From Streptomyces sp. AC550_RSS872 (GTDB taxonomy: Bacteria > Actinomycetota > Actinomycetes > Streptomycetales > Streptomycetaceae), in assembly GCF_019049285.1 (NCBI RefSeq), contig NZ_JAGMUL010000058.1, positions 186,001 through 250,000 of the forward strand: a stretch of 64,000 bases of DNA. The letters run 5' to 3'. The notes under the pieces are model-generated. The model searched no databases. It had not been told where the DNA came from and saw nothing but the letters and a program-made list of their open reading frames with translations. How positions within the stretch are numbered: the stretch's first letter is position 1; each line of letters opens with the position of its first letter. A program made the translations under genes and the position numbers. Shown here piece by piece: positions 36,557-45,363 of this stretch.

Positions 36557-36925
36557 ATGAGTACAGCGACGTTTGTAGTTGCGGCCACGTCGAGTGAAGT
36601 ACTCAACGTGATCGCCGCCTTCGCGGGTGGCCTGTTCATCGCCGGCGCCCTGGTCTGGGCCGTGCAGCTCGGCATGCGGGTCCGTGATCGAGAACTGCCC
36701 CGGCCCACGCCCGACGAGCAGCCGCACCTCCCCGAGACCGGCCCGGTCCACGAGGAGCGCGAGATCAGGGAGCCGGACGAAGTGCCGCACTCGCAGGGCC
36801 GGGAACGACTCCTGCCGCACGAGCTGCACCACGCCGGCAGCAGGCGCAGCGAGGACCAGCACCGCAAACGCTGGCTGCCCGGAAAGAGCGGTTCCTTCGG
36901 CGGGGGCGGCCTGGGGCACGGCTGA
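36557..36925 (+). CDS. DUF6479-type single-pass membrane protein
   Basis: 122 residues: N-terminal outside segment, one helix (VLNVIAAFAGGLFIAGALVW), then a highly charged cytoplasmic tail (MRVRDRELPRPTPDEQPHLP, ETGPVHEEREIREPDEVPHS) ending GKSGSFGGGGLGHG. Recognised as a widespread Streptomyces family of unknown function. The -10-like GATAAT directly upstream suggests a leaderless mRNA. Lies about 95 bases beyond a MITE. Confidence 0.7.
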   Translation: MSTATFVVAATSSEVLNVIAAFAGGLFIAGALVWAVQLGMRVRDRELPRPTPDEQPHLPETGPVHEEREIREPDEVPHSQGRERLLPHELHHAGSRRSEDQHRKRWLPGKSGSFGGGGLGHG

Positions 36926-36961
36926 GCCGCTACCGGGCGTTGAAGCGCCGGCACCCCCTGA

Positions 36962-37576
36962 TCAGCCGCTGCCGCTCCCGTTGCCTGCCTCCCGCGCCGC
37001 CCGCTCCAGTCGGCTTCGGTGGTTGTCCCACCAGGTCCGGTCGCCCTGCGGCAGGTCCTCCTTGCCCTTGCCGTACCCGACGCTGCCGTCGATGAGTTCG
37101 CGCACGATGTCGGCGTGGCCGGCGTGCCGCTGGCTGTCGGCGATCACGCGCACCATGAGGTGGTGCAGCGTCACCTCGCGCCGTTCCTCCGGCCACCACG
37201 GGACGTGACCGGTCGCGTCGAGCGGCAGCGCCTCGAATGTGCCGTCGGCGTGCTGCCAGGCCTGGCGGTACAGGCCGACGATCTCCTCCCGCGACTCGTC
37301 CGCTGTGGCCCACATGTCCGCGTTGGGTTCGGCGTCCTCGGTGTACCACCAGGGCGGTGGCGGCTCCTCGGTGAAGAACGGCCGGCCGAAGGTGTCGCCG
37401 AAGTAGCCCAGCTCCACGGCGGCGACATGCTTGACCAGCCCCAACAGGTTGGTGCCGGTGGGGGTCAGGGGGCGGCGGACGTCGTACTCCGAGAGCCCGT
37501 CGAGCTTCCACACGAGGGCGTCACGCGCGTCCTGGAGATAGCGGAGGAGGTCCGCTTTCGGGTCCGTTGCCATCAT
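36962..37576 (-). CDS. DinB-superfamily protein (DUF664 type)
   Basis: 204 residues of the DinB four-helix bundle: LQDARDALVWKLDGLSEYDV, TNLLGLVKHVAAVELGYFGD with a metal-ligand-type His, and HLMVRVIADSQRHAGHADIV with two further His. These three His positions form the metal site of bacillithiol/mycothiol-dependent transferases. Actinobacteria use mycothiol, so a mycothiol-dependent role is possible but not shown. Gly/Ser-rich end. Starts at ATG 37576 or 37573. Confidence 0.8.
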   Translation of the reverse strand: MMATDPKADLLRYLQDARDALVWKLDGLSEYDVRRPLTPTGTNLLGLVKHVAAVELGYFGDTFGRPFFTEEPPPPWWYTEDAEPNADMWATADESREEIVGLYRQAWQHADGTFEALPLDATGHVPWWPEERREVTLHHLMVRVIADSQRHAGHADIVRELIDGSVGYGKGKEDLPQGDRTWWDNHRSRLERAAREAGNGSGSG

Positions 37577-37627
37577 GCGGGGAGTCTTGCACCCCGCACT
37601 GACAGCGGGACCGCGGCAACCGGGCCC

Positions 37628-38434
37628 CTACCTCTGAAGCCGGCCGCCGGCGCTGTCCGAGACCGTGTCCGTCCGCCCGTCCGTCGAGCCCGTCACCAGG
37701 ATGTCGATCTGTTCGCTCGTCGCGCTCACGCCGTTCAGCGTGGCCGTCGCCTGGAGGCGGCCCGTGCCCGGGGGGAGGGCGCGGCCCGGGGTGCACCACC
37801 ACACGCCGCTGGGGGCGGTGGTCGTCGCGCAGATCTCCTCCTCCCCGGCGTCGCGGACCGTGACCTGGGCGCCGGGATAGGCCGTCCCCACCATCTTGGG
37901 CCGCGCGTTCAGCGGCACGCCCGAGTGGGGGCGGGAGAAGGACGGCGCGGGCAGTCCGACCGTCACGGTGCAGGTGCCCTTCTGCCGTACGGTGCCGTCC
38001 GCGTCGCGCAGGACCAGGGCGCAGTCGGGGAGCCGGGTGCCGGGCTCGGCGTCCGCGGGGACCGACAGGAGGAAGGGGTACTTACGGTCCTTCCAGGCCA
38101 CCGGTGCCGACTCCTGCGGTTCCTCGGCCGCGGCGGGCGCCCCCTCGAAGGTGTACGTCCCCGTGCTCCCGCCCGGAGCCACCGATCCCCGGTACCCGGT
38201 ACCGGTGATCGGCGTCCCCGTCACGGTCGTCGTCGACGGCGCCGTCAGGGTCAGGACCGAGCCCGCGCCCAGCGGTGTCCCCGCGTAGCCGCCGACCTCG
38301 ACGATGCCTTCCCGTCCGGGTTCGATGGTCGCGCTCGCCCACAGGTCGTCACCGCCGTGGGCCGTCCCCGGCGTGATCACCACGCCCGCGACGGCGAGCA
38401 AACCGAGGATCGTCGTCTTCCAGGACCTGCTCAT
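37628..38434 (-). CDS. Secreted protein, possible Ig-like repeats, unknown function
   Basis: 268 residues with a signal peptide (TTILGLLAVAGVVITPGTAHG). The mature part is beta-rich (LTLTAPSTTTVTGTPITGTG, YRGSVAPGGSTGTYTF), with a C-terminal portion resembling bacterial Ig-like or carboxypeptidase-regulatory domains (GTAYPGAQVTVRDAGEEEIC). Cys pairs may be disulfide-linked. No catalytic motif found. Monocistronic by position. Confidence 0.65.
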   Translation of the reverse strand: MSRSWKTTILGLLAVAGVVITPGTAHGGDDLWASATIEPGREGIVEVGGYAGTPLGAGSVLTLTAPSTTTVTGTPITGTGYRGSVAPGGSTGTYTFEGAPAAAEEPQESAPVAWKDRKYPFLLSVPADAEPGTRLPDCALVLRDADGTVRQKGTCTVTVGLPAPSFSRPHSGVPLNARPKMVGTAYPGAQVTVRDAGEEEICATTTAPSGVWWCTPGRALPPGTGRLQATATLNGVSATSEQIDILVTGSTDGRTDTVSDSAGGRLQR

Positions 38435-38622
38435 CGTCGGCGGAGCTCCTCACACACCTCGGCGGCACCCTTGCCCGCGATTCTCGCGGCCGGCCCCGCG
38501 AACGGCGCGCTCTGCTCGGCCGTACGGGCCCGCGGCGCCCTGTGCACCACCCGTCCGGGCGTCGGCCGTCGGTCGATACGGGCGAACCCCGGGTGACCCT
38601 GAAGCCCTGAAACGACCTCCCG

Positions 38623-40305
38623 TCACGTCAGCCAGACCGTCGTGTCCGGGCCCAGCAGGCCGCCCTCCTCCAAAGGCGCGCTCGAGAGCAGCACCTCACC
38701 CGGCGGCAGCTCCACGGCCGTACCGGACAGGTTGGCCACGCACCGCCAGCCCTCCGAGCGGGTGAAGTGCAGGACGCCGGGCGGGGTGTCCGGCGCCCAC
38801 TGAAGTTCCTCCCCCTCCAGCAGCTTGCGGCGCAGCCGCAGGGCCCTGCGGTAGAGCTCCAGGGTCGAACCCTCCACCCCGTCCTGGGCCTGGACCGCGT
38901 ACGCCGCGAAGCTCGCCGGCTGGGGCAGCCAGGACCTGCCCGCGCCGAACCCGTACGAGGGCCCCGTCGTCGTCCACGGCAGCGGCACCCGGCAGCCGTC
39001 GCGGCCCTTGCGGACGCGGCCCGTCTGTTCCCAGATCGGGTCCTGGAGGACCTCGAAGGGCAGGTCGGCGACCTCGGGCAGGCCGAGTTCCTCGCCCTGG
39101 TAGACGTACGAGGAACCGGGCAGCGCCAGCATGAGGAGGGTCGCGGCGCGGGCGCGGCGCAGGCCGGCCGCCTCGTCGACGGCCGGTGCGTGGCCGCCGG
39201 ACAGCAGCCAGGCGTTGTCGTCCGTGCCGGGCGGGAGCATCAGACGGGAGGCGTGGCGTACGACGTCGTGGTTGGACAGCACCCAGGTGGCGGAGGCGCC
39301 CGCCGCGCGGGCCGTGGCGAGCGAGTCGGCGATGACCTGCTTCAGCTCCTCGGCACCCCAACCCGCTTGCAGGTACTCGAAGTTGAAGGCCTGGCCCAGT
39401 TCGTCGGGGCGGGCGTACAGGGCGCGGCGGGCGGCCGGGGTCACCCAGGCCTCGGCGACCGCCATGCGCGGCGGGCGGTAGGCGTCGAGGATCTTGCGCC
39501 AGTCGCGGTAGATCTCGTGGACCTCGTCGCGGTCGTAGAAGGGGTGGGTGCCGGGCGGGAGGTCCGGGAGCGCCTCCTCGCGGCTGAGTTCCGGGGCGCC
39601 GAGGTCGCGCAGCGGCTCGCTGAGGTCCTTGGCCAGCGCGTGGGCGACATCGACGCGGAAGCCGTCGACACCCCGGTCGGACCAGAACCGCAGGGTGGTG
39701 CGGAAGTCGGCGCGGACCTCGTCGTTCTCCCAGTTCAGGTCGGGCTGCTGGGGCGTGAAGAGGTGCAGGTACCACTCGCCGTCGGGGACCCGGCGCCAGG
39801 CGCTGCCGCCGAAGACGGACTGCCAGTCGGTGGGCGGGAGTTCGCCGTGCGCGCCGCGGCCGGGGCGGAAGACGTAGCGGTCGCGGGCGGCGGAGCCGGG
39901 GCCGCAGCGCAGCGCCTCCTGGAACCAGACGTGCTGGTGGGAGGTGTGGTTGGGGACCAGGTCGACGATCACCTTCAGCCCGAGCCGGTGGGCCTCGGCG
40001 ACCAGGACGTCGAAGTCGTCGAGGGTGCCAAGGCGCGGGTCGACGGCACGGTAGTCGGCGACGTCGTAGCCGCCGTCGGCCAGTTCGGAGGGGTAGAAGG
40101 GGCTGAGCCACAGGGCGTCCACTCCGAGGGCGGCGAGGTGGTTGAGCCGCTGGGCGACGCCCTTCAGGTCACCGAGCCCGTCGCCGTCGCCGTCGGCGAA
40201 GCTGCGGGGGTAGACCTGGTAGATGACGGCCTGCCGCCACCAGTCGGGGTTGCTGGAGGAGAGGTCGGGGGTCGAGTCGGCGATCGTGGTGGTGCGGACG
40301 GTCAC
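38623..40305 (-). CDS. GH13 alpha-glucosidase (oligo-1,6-glucosidase type)
   Basis: 560 residues, cytoplasmic (no signal peptide). Region I VIVDLVPNHTSH, region II GVDGFRVDVAHAL (nucleophile Asp), region III MAVAEAW (acid Glu) and region IV WVLSNHDVVRHASR (transition-state Asp) are all present. It hydrolyses alpha-glucosidic bonds of imported maltooligosaccharides or isomalto-sugars; the linkage specificity is unproven. GTG 40305 with GAGGAG upstream is preferred; an ATG 23 codons upstream lies in non-coding-like sequence. Confidence 0.9.
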   Translation of the reverse strand: MTVRTTTIADSTPDLSSSNPDWWRQAVIYQVYPRSFADGDGDGLGDLKGVAQRLNHLAALGVDALWLSPFYPSELADGGYDVADYRAVDPRLGTLDDFDVLVAEAHRLGLKVIVDLVPNHTSHQHVWFQEALRCGPGSAARDRYVFRPGRGAHGELPPTDWQSVFGGSAWRRVPDGEWYLHLFTPQQPDLNWENDEVRADFRTTLRFWSDRGVDGFRVDVAHALAKDLSEPLRDLGAPELSREEALPDLPPGTHPFYDRDEVHEIYRDWRKILDAYRPPRMAVAEAWVTPAARRALYARPDELGQAFNFEYLQAGWGAEELKQVIADSLATARAAGASATWVLSNHDVVRHASRLMLPPGTDDNAWLLSGGHAPAVDEAAGLRRARAATLLMLALPGSSYVYQGEELGLPEVADLPFEVLQDPIWEQTGRVRKGRDGCRVPLPWTTTGPSYGFGAGRSWLPQPASFAAYAVQAQDGVEGSTLELYRRALRLRRKLLEGEELQWAPDTPPGVLHFTRSEGWRCVANLSGTAVELPPGEVLLSSAPLEEGGLLGPDTTVWLT

Positions 40306-40552
40306 GCGGTCTCCTCGTCGGGTGTGTACGGGCGACAGTGAGAACTCTGTCCACTTGGCCGGAAAAGCGAACACCGGGAGGAGCGGAGTAGATCATTCCC
40401 CGCGTGACGCAATTGTGATTTCTTTTTGAACTTCCCTGGCGTTATCGCAGGTTGACAGCCTTCTCACGTCGCCCGACGATGTGCAGACACTGTGGCGTGT
40501 GTGACCAATGAGCCCAGTGATTCTTCTTCGACCACCCCACGATGGGATACGC

Positions 40553-41488
40553 ATGTCCATAGCGAGACGTGTCATCGCGCGACGCCTGTTGGGGACGGGC
40601 GCCGCGTCGCTCGCCCTCTGCGCGGCCACCGTCGCCTCCGCCTCCGGAGCCTGGGCCACCGGTTCGCCCGGCGGCGACGGCTGGAAGTCCGGCGGCACCT
40701 ACCAGCCCGGCACCGGCGCCGGCACGGAGACGGCCACCGATCGCTGCCAGTTCTCGCTCGACGGCTCGAACTTCTACGACTCCGTCAAGGTCGACGACCA
40801 GAACCTGAAGGTCACCGACGACGGCAAGGTCCACATCAAGGTCCGCGCCGCCGCCGACGCCACGACCTGCACCGCCTCGCTCGCCTCCTACCTCGCCCAC
40901 GGCGCGACCTTCGCGACCTCCGGCGAGCAGGTCTTCGTCGACTTCGACACGGTCACGGTCAAGCCCGGCCAGACCGACTCCCTCGACATCGCCGTCCCGG
41001 ACGCGGGCTGCTTCGCGCAGATCGACCTGTACCGGGGCGCGGTCAGGTTCGACGGCAAGCTCGACGCGAACGACGGCTTCGTCCACGGCGACGTACCCAA
41101 GGGCCCGGACCGCCCGGTCATCAAGGACAAGCTGATCGCGGCCTGGAACGGCGGCACGAAGGACTGCACGAGCGAGCCTCCGGCCACCGAGGAGCCCCCG
41201 ACCACGCCGCCGGCGGAGCCGTCGGAGCCCGCGACGGACGAGCCGTCGACCCCGGCCGAGGAGACGACGCCGCCGGCCTCTCAGACGCCGTCCCCCGGAA
41301 CCCCGACGCCGGAGACCTCCGAGTCGACGACTCCCCCGGCGCCCAAGCCGAACGGCGGCGGCGACAACCTCGCCGAGACCGGCGGCAGCAGCGCGACCGG
41401 CCCGATCGCCCTGGGCGCGGTGGCGCTGGTGGCGGGCGGCGCGGCGTTCGTCGTGATGTCGAGGCGGAAGCGCGCGACGCGTTCCTGA
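40553..41488 (+). CDS. LAxTG cell-wall-anchored surface protein
   Basis: About 311 residues: signal peptide (RLLGTGAASLALCAATVASA), a folded beta-rich N-terminal domain (about 40-200) with paired Cys, a long Thr/Pro/Glu/Ser stalk (about 205-275), then LAETGGSSATG, a hydrophobic helix (IALGAVALVAGGAAFVVM) and SRRKRATRS. LAxTG is the class E sortase signal in Streptomyces. The sortase at 22.7 kb is a class F type and not obviously its partner. Followed by a perfect hairpin terminator. Confidence 0.88.
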   Translation: MSIARRVIARRLLGTGAASLALCAATVASASGAWATGSPGGDGWKSGGTYQPGTGAGTETATDRCQFSLDGSNFYDSVKVDDQNLKVTDDGKVHIKVRAAADATTCTASLASYLAHGATFATSGEQVFVDFDTVTVKPGQTDSLDIAVPDAGCFAQIDLYRGAVRFDGKLDANDGFVHGDVPKGPDRPVIKDKLIAAWNGGTKDCTSEPPATEEPPTTPPAEPSEPATDEPSTPAEETTPPASQTPSPGTPTPETSESTTPPAPKPNGGGDNLAETGGSSATGPIALGAVALVAGGAAFVVMSRRKRATRS

Positions 41489-41515
41489 CCGACGGTGTGA
41501 AACCGATGGTGTGTG

Positions 41516-41547
41516 AAGGGGCCCGGGGTGATCACCCCGGGCCCCTT
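41516..41547. terminator. Perfect 32-bp palindromic terminator
   Basis: AAGGGGCCCGGGGTGA and its exact complement TCACCCCGGGCCCCTT directly abut, followed by T. Lies 28 bases past the LAxTG gene stop. Confidence 0.75.
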
Positions 41548-41675
41548 TGCGGTGTGACGGCGGGCCACCGACGCGGTCGGCCGCATCCACCTGCGTGGGG
41601 CGCAGGGCGTGCCCGGCGGGGGAGCGGTCGCCGTGCACGACGGGCACCGGGCCCTTGTGCCCGGTGGCCACCCGG

Positions 41676-42650
41676 TCAGACGCGTTCCACCGTCGCCAGA
41701 TACAGCTTCACGAACCGGTCGACGTCCACGTCCAGGGCCACGTCCACCAACTGCTGCTCGCGCAGGCCCTCGTGGATCTCGGACTCACCGGGACGGGGGC
41801 GCCGGTCGACGATGGTCTGGCCCCGCGTCGGCCCCGGGGCGAGGGAAACCTCGACGGGGAGGAGGCGGGTGGTGATGCCCGCCGGGTCCACGACCGTGCA
41901 GACGGCGCCCGCGTCGCCGATGCCGCCCGCCTCGGAGTCGGCGGCGACGTCCGGGGTGGCCGGGCGGTGGGACAGCAGGTCACCGGCGAGCCGGGTACCC
42001 GGATCCGAGCTCGCCCGCAGCCGCCGTACGTCCGCCCCGGGGATCACGACCCGCTGGAAGACGTCCAGGCCGTACATGGTGATCGGTACCCCCGCGGTGA
42101 GCGCGACGGCGGCGGCCTCCGGGTCGTGCCAGACGTTGAACTCCGCGACCGGCGTGGCGTTTCCGGTGGCCACGGCGCCGCCCATGAAGACGATCCGCTC
42201 GATGTTGCGGGTCACCTCGGGGTGTGTGCGCAGCAGCAGGGCGATGTTGGTGAGGGGCGCGGTCGGGATGAGGGTGACCGGGCGCGGGGACGCCAGGATC
42301 TCGCGGCGCAGCAGCGTCACCGCGTCCACGTCGGCCGGGGCGCGGGTCGGGGCGGGCAGGCCGATGTCGCCCATGCCGTCCTCGCCGTGCACATGCCGTG
42401 CCGAGCGCGCGGGCTCGATCAGCGGACGTGCGGCGCCCCGCGCGACGGGGATGTCCGGGGTCCCGGCCAGCTCCAGCACGGTCAGGGTGTTGCGTACGAC
42501 GCCGTCCACGTCGGTGTTGCCCGCCACGCAGGTGACGGCGCGTACGTCGAGCCCCGGATGGCGTACGGCGAACAGCAGCGCCAGAGCGTCGTCGACACCG
42601 GTGTCGCAGTCGATGATCACCGGGATGGGCTGCCCTTCGGCGTTCGTCAC
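41676..42650 (-). CDS. Nucleoside hydrolase (IUNH family)
   Basis: About 324 residues. The calcium- and ribose-binding motif PVIIDCDTGVDDALALLFAV at the N-terminus, the NTDVDGVVRNT loop, VFMGGAV and EFNVWHDPEAA stretches are characteristic. It cleaves ribonucleosides to ribose and base. GTG 42650 with GAGGAG seven bases upstream is chosen over longer in-frame starts. It begins 129 bases after the stop of the ThrRS-like gene on the same strand. Could feed bases to the deaminase and xanthine dehydrogenase encoded nearby. Confidence 0.9.
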   Translation of the reverse strand: MTNAEGQPIPVIIDCDTGVDDALALLFAVRHPGLDVRAVTCVAGNTDVDGVVRNTLTVLELAGTPDIPVARGAARPLIEPARSARHVHGEDGMGDIGLPAPTRAPADVDAVTLLRREILASPRPVTLIPTAPLTNIALLLRTHPEVTRNIERIVFMGGAVATGNATPVAEFNVWHDPEAAAVALTAGVPITMYGLDVFQRVVIPGADVRRLRASSDPGTRLAGDLLSHRPATPDVAADSEAGGIGDAGAVCTVVDPAGITTRLLPVEVSLAPGPTRGQTIVDRRPRPGESEIHEGLREQQLVDVALDVDVDRFVKLYLATVERV

Positions 42651-42778
42651 GGCGAGGCTCCTCACACGGGTGCGTTGGCGGTTCTGCGGTGGCGGGTTCC
42701 GCGAACCCGACCTTACGGTGTCGTACAGGTGGAGTGCGTCGCCGTATGGCGTCGCCGTGCGGCAGCGTGCGCGCGGCG

Positions 42779-44017
42779 TCATGCGGCGTCTCCGTCCCAC
42801 AGCGCGAGGCCGCGGGCCGCGACGCGGGCGGCGATCCGGTCCACCAGTTCGGCGCCCGGTACGACACCGGGCCTGCGCCCGTCCCGCAGCCGTACGGCCA
42901 CCAGGTCGCCCTGCGCCTCCCGCTCACCGATGACCGCCAGGTACGGCACGAGGCGTGCCGCGCGTACGCGGGCGCCCAGGGTGCCGTGCTCGGGCCCGGC
43001 GAGTTCGGCGCGCAGACCCATTCGGCGGGCCCGGTGCAGAAATTTCTCCGCCGGCTCGGTCTGGGCGTCGGACACGGGCAGGATCACCAGCTGCACCGGG
43101 GCGAGCCAGACCGGGAACGCGCCGCCGTGCCGCTCGACGAGATGGGCGACGACTCGTTCGACGCTGCCGATGATGCTCCGGTGGACCATGACCGGGCGGT
43201 GTTTCGCCCCGTCCGGGCCGATGTAGCGCAGGTCGAAGCGTTCGGGCTGGTGGAAGTCGATCTGGACGGTGGAGAGGGTGGCCTCGCGACCGGCCGGGTC
43301 GGCGATCTGGACGTCGATCTTCGGACCGTAGAACGCGGCCTCGCCCTCGGCGGCCTCGTAGGGGATGCCGGAGGCGTCGAGCGCCTCGCGGAGCAGGGCG
43401 GTGGCGCGGCGCCACAGCTCGGGGTCGGCGACGTATTTGCCACGGTTGCCACCCTCGCCGGGGAGCGAGAGACGGTGGCGTACGGCCCTGATCCCCAGAT
43501 CGGCGTAAGCGCGGGTGATGAGTTCCAGGGCGGCACGGGCCTCGTCGACCGCCTGGTCCAGGGTGCAGAAGACATGGGCGTCGTTGAGCTGGATGGCCCG
43601 CACACGGGTGAGCCCGCCGAGGACGCCGGACAGCTCGGAACGGTACATGCCGCCCAACTCGGCGATACGGAGGGGCAGTTCGCGGTAACTGTGGGAGCGG
43701 GAGCGGTAGATCAAGGCATGGTGGGGGCAGAGGCTGGGGCGCAGGACGACCTGCTCCGCACCGAGCTCCATCGGGGGGAACATGTCGTCGCTGTAGTGGT
43801 CCCAGTGCCCGGAGATCTCGTACAGCTCCCGCTTGCCGAGCACGGGCGAGTACACGTGCCGGTACCCGGCCTCGCGTTCCACCTCCCGGATGTACTCCTC
43901 CAGGGTGTGCCGTACGACGGCCCCGTCGGGCAGCCAGTACGGCAGGCCGGCGCCCATCAGGGGATCGGTGTCGAAGAGGCCGAGCTCGCGGCCGAGGCGG
44001 CGGTGGTCGTGGTGCAT
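42779..44017 (-). CDS. Short threonyl-tRNA synthetase-like protein (catalytic and anticodon-binding domains only)
   Basis: 412 residues, against about 650 for housekeeping ThrRS: the N-terminal TGS and editing domains are absent. The class II core is intact: zinc-site region RPSLCPHHALIYRSRSHSYR, motif 2 MYRSELSGVLGGLTRVRAIQ, motif 3 MVHRSIIGSVERVVAHLVE, then an anticodon-binding domain. It charges tRNA-Thr or serves as a resistant or stress paralogue (known logic: antibiotic producers carry a second ThrRS). GGAGGAG precedes ATG 44017. A Thr-rich leader peptide and hairpin lie in front, suggesting attenuation control. Confidence 0.85.
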   Translation of the reverse strand: MHHDHRRLGRELGLFDTDPLMGAGLPYWLPDGAVVRHTLEEYIREVEREAGYRHVYSPVLGKRELYEISGHWDHYSDDMFPPMELGAEQVVLRPSLCPHHALIYRSRSHSYRELPLRIAELGGMYRSELSGVLGGLTRVRAIQLNDAHVFCTLDQAVDEARAALELITRAYADLGIRAVRHRLSLPGEGGNRGKYVADPELWRRATALLREALDASGIPYEAAEGEAAFYGPKIDVQIADPAGREATLSTVQIDFHQPERFDLRYIGPDGAKHRPVMVHRSIIGSVERVVAHLVERHGGAFPVWLAPVQLVILPVSDAQTEPAEKFLHRARRMGLRAELAGPEHGTLGARVRAARLVPYLAVIGEREAQGDLVAVRLRDGRRPGVVPGAELVDRIAARVAARGLALWDGDAA

Positions 44018-44055
44018 GGCTGCTCCTCCGGATGAAGGGACGAGCACCCACACGC

Positions 44056-44087
44056 CGAAGCCCCGGGGCACTCGCCCCGGGGCTTCG
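44056..44087 (-). terminator. Leader hairpin before the ThrRS-like gene, probable attenuator
   Basis: Perfect 14-bp stem CGAAGCCCCGGGGC/GCCCCGGGGCTTCG with loop ACTC, between the leader-peptide stop (16 bases upstream) and the ThrRS start (38 bases downstream). It would stop transcription unless a stalled ribosome disturbs folding. Confidence 0.6.
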
Positions 44088-44102
44088 TTCTTCGCTCAGC
44101 TG

Positions 44103-44165
44103 TCAGCGCGGCGCCGGGACGGGGTCCGGCGTCGTCGTGGGAGACGGGGTGGCGGCGCGCTGCAT
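44103..44165 (-). CDS. Thr-rich 20-residue leader peptide
   Basis: ATG 44165 to TGA 44103 encodes MQRAATPSPTTTPDPVPAPR. Four of 20 residues are Thr, three of them as consecutive ACG codons, and it ends just before a strong hairpin and the ThrRS-like gene. That is the layout of ribosome-mediated attenuation. No Shine-Dalgarno is visible (CCCCCC precedes ATG), so it may be leaderless or poorly translated. A longer in-frame ATG at 44288 is possible. Confidence 0.45.
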   Translation of the reverse strand: MQRAATPSPTTTPDPVPAPR

Positions 44166-44223
44166 GGGGGGACGGTAACAGGGGGGCGGGTGGACCGCGC
44201 GGTGGTTTTTCCGGTTCCCGTTA

Positions 44224-44304
44224 CGCACGGGCGGCGAATGCGTCGAAGTCGCCGACCTCACCCCCTGCGTCGCCGTCCGCGACTCCAAGGACCAGGCCCG
44301 GTAC
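44224..44304 (+). pseudogene. DUF397 remnant
   Basis: The frame reads GGECVEVADLTPCVAVRDSK from 44230, the conserved core and VRDSKD end of DUF397 proteins. The upstream WRKSSYS part is missing and the frame runs on without a normal end. Scar of a regulator cassette. Confidence 0.6.
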
Positions 44305-44342
44305 CTGTCTGCGGTAGTCAGGCCGGGCGATGTTGCGGGGAG

Positions 44343-45358
44343 TCAGATGATCCGGTGCTCCCACCGAAGGGGTCGCTGGTCGCCGATCCAGTAGGTGTGT
44401 GCCTGCTCGGTAATGCGGAGCCGGACACTTGCGATGTCGGGGCTTCCGGTGTCCTGCCAGGCAATCAGCGTCTCCTCGACGGCGTCCCACAGGGCCACGG
44501 GGCCGCCCTGGCGGACCGTCCAGCCGGAGTCGCCCTCGGTGAACGCCGCGAACGACTCGCGCTCGGCGTCGAAGAGGTACAGATGCTGCGTACCGTCGCC
44601 GGCCCTGGCTCGCACGAACTGTGCGCCCGGCGCGGTGAGCTGGGCCAGGAAGGCAGGCATCCACTCGTCCAGGAGGACGGGTGGGAGCTTGGCGGGCCGC
44701 TCGGTGCCCGTGTAGGCGGTGCGGGCGGAGAGATCCCCGGCCAGCGGGACGAGGGCCTGCGCACGGGCATGCATGAAGGAGGAGCGGCCGGTGATGCGGC
44801 CCTCGGCCGAGCCGTCGTCGTTCACTGTGACCTTGGCCAGGCCGGTGCCGTATGGCCAGGAGCCGACCGTGGCGAGGATGATGCCGCCGGGCTTGGTCTG
44901 GCGGACCCACGTGTACGGGATGCGCCGGACGGCGCAGGTGGCGATGACACGGTCATACGGCGCGCGGGCGGGATGGCCGAGGAGTCCGTCTCCGGTCACC
45001 GTCCACGTCGAGTGTCCGGCCTCCTCCAGGGCCGCATCCGCACGGGCGGCCACCTGAGGGTCGACCTCGACGGTGGTGACGTTGTCCTCGCCGAGGCGGT
45101 GGCACATGAGGGCGGTGGAGTAGCCGGTGCCGGTGCCGATTTCCAGGACGGTTTGGCCGTCGGCGACATCGAGTTGTTCGAGCATGCCGACGACGGTGGT
45201 GGGGGTGGTGGAGGAGGACGTGGGTACGCCGGTCACAGTCCCGGTGGCCGCGTCGGCAGTGAGGCGGCCGTCAAGCTGGGTGGCCAGCGACTCGTCGCGG
45301 TAGGCGATCCGTCGAGCGGTTCGGTGACCACGAGGACAGGCCTGTCGGTCTCGGTCAT
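44343..45358 (-). pseudogene. Deletion fusion: start of tgmB (ATP-grasp ligase) joined to tgmC (protein-isoaspartate methyltransferase-like)
   Basis: ATG 45358 begins MTETDRPVLVVTEPLD, the usual N-terminus of the graspetide ATP-grasp maturase, then the sequence jumps, in another frame, into a PIMT-like methyltransferase already past its start (RIAYRDESLATQLDGRLTAD). The methyltransferase core is intact: GMLEQLDV, VLEIGTGTGYSTALMCHRLG, YDRVIATCAVRRIPY, then a 150-residue C-terminal domain. About 300 residues of ligase and about 50 of the methyltransferase are absent. Translation from the tgmB start would stop at 45233; an unbroken frame starting elsewhere could still give a partial methyltransferase. 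Confidence 0.7.
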
Positions 45359-45363
45359 GTACG

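Noticed and set aside
40553..41488. LAxTG protein as the substrate of the sortase at 22.7 kb
   Set aside because: LAxTG fits class E sortases, while the window's sortase looks class F, and the genes are 17 kb apart.
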